The notes under the pieces are model-generated. The model saw nothing but the letters and a program-made list of their open reading frames with translations, had not been told where the DNA came from and did no database searches. Shown here piece after piece: positions 45,784 to 45,902 of a DNA stretch of 45,902 bases (position 1 is its first letter; each line of letters starts with the position of its first letter). Source of the stretch: Azoarcus sp. Its GTDB lineage: Bacteria; Pseudomonadota; Gammaproteobacteria; Burkholderiales; Rhodocyclaceae. The stretch covers positions 1-45,902 of the forward strand of contig JAITVD010000019.1 in NCBI GenBank assembly GCA_031285965.1. Reading direction: 5' to 3'. The position numbers and the translations under genes were made by a program.

Positions 45784-45902
45784 ATGGCCAAGGGGAAGTT
45801 TGAGCGGACAAAGCCGCACGTGAATGTGGGGACGATCGGTCACGTGGATCACGGGAAGACGACGCTGACGGCGGCGATCACGTCGATCCTGTCGAAGAAG
45901 TT
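45784..45902 (+). CDS. tuf: Elongation factor Tu, 5' end
   Basis: First 39 codons, cut by the right window edge; ATG 45784 with a GAGG SD. The sequence [19 protein letters not shown], then [14 protein letters not shown] (P-loop), is unmistakable EF-Tu, which delivers aminoacyl-tRNA to the ribosome. It is co-transcribed with tRNA-Tyr/Gly/Thr from the promoter at 45357, the usual tufB-type locus. Note the codon use in GGAAGTTTGAGCGGACA, slightly different from the neighbours, as expected for a highly expressed conserved gene. Confidence 0.97.
   Translation, partial: MAKGKFERTKPHVNVGTIGHVDHGKTTLTAAITSILSKK

Overview
The window reads as a chromosomal segment of a GC-rich betaproteobacterium. I would guess Rhodocyclales or a close relative, but cannot fix the order from sequence alone. 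The evidence is gene order: ndk-rlmN-pilW-rodZ-ispG-hisS-yfgM-bamB-der-hfq-hflX-hflK-hflC-DUF2065-hisZ-purA on the plus strand, rimP-nusA-infB-rbfA-truB on the minus strand, and tRNA-Tyr/Gly/Thr-tuf at the right end. Most genes overlap by a few bases or sit within 30 bp of each other.

Layout. 1-2.1 kb is an A/T-richer patch with a frameshifted aldose-epimerase-like 5' fragment (left edge), an intact tandem-HD/HD-GYP gene and the broken C-terminus of a tyrosine recombinase. 2.2-5.3 kb holds a site-2 protease, scpA, scpB and rluB. 5.4-21.0 kb is the long housekeeping run from ndk to purA (RNA methylation, pilus assembly, cell shape, isoprenoids, tRNA charging, outer-membrane assembly, ribosome GTPases, Hfq, FtsH regulators, purine synthesis). 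21.0-21.4 kb carries a small YjfB-type motility gene with a sigma-28-like promoter and a strong terminator. A minus-strand lpdA follows, with a truncated lipoyl domain. 23.0-27.9 kb encodes an uncharacterised ~1,500-residue membrane protein that appears to be a tandem duplication, plus a flavin-reductase-fold partner. 27.9-34.2 kb is the truB-rbfA-infB-nusA-rimP operon, with a promoter and a terminator hairpin in its leader.

34.2-36.5 kb is a scar of mobile DNA. It holds broken integrating-conjugative-element (ICE) genes (DUF2976, then the start of DUF3487), another mobile-type fragment, and an orphan Imm11-type immunity gene with a doubtful N-terminus. 36.5-45.4 kb returns to core genes: pssA, a YdcH-like protein, greB, slyD, a fused oligopeptide ABC ATPase, a response regulator-diguanylate cyclase, gloB, a methyltransferase, rnhA and dnaQ. 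The window ends with a consensus promoter driving three tRNAs and the start of tuf.

Most interesting are the duplicated giant membrane protein, the flagellar-class YjfB gene inserted next to purA, the terminator 10 nt upstream of the rimP start codon, the ICE/immunity graveyard, and the vestigial lipoyl domain of LpdA. Coordinates of starts are my choices from reading frame, family length and Shine-Dalgarno sequence (SD); uncertain ones are flagged.
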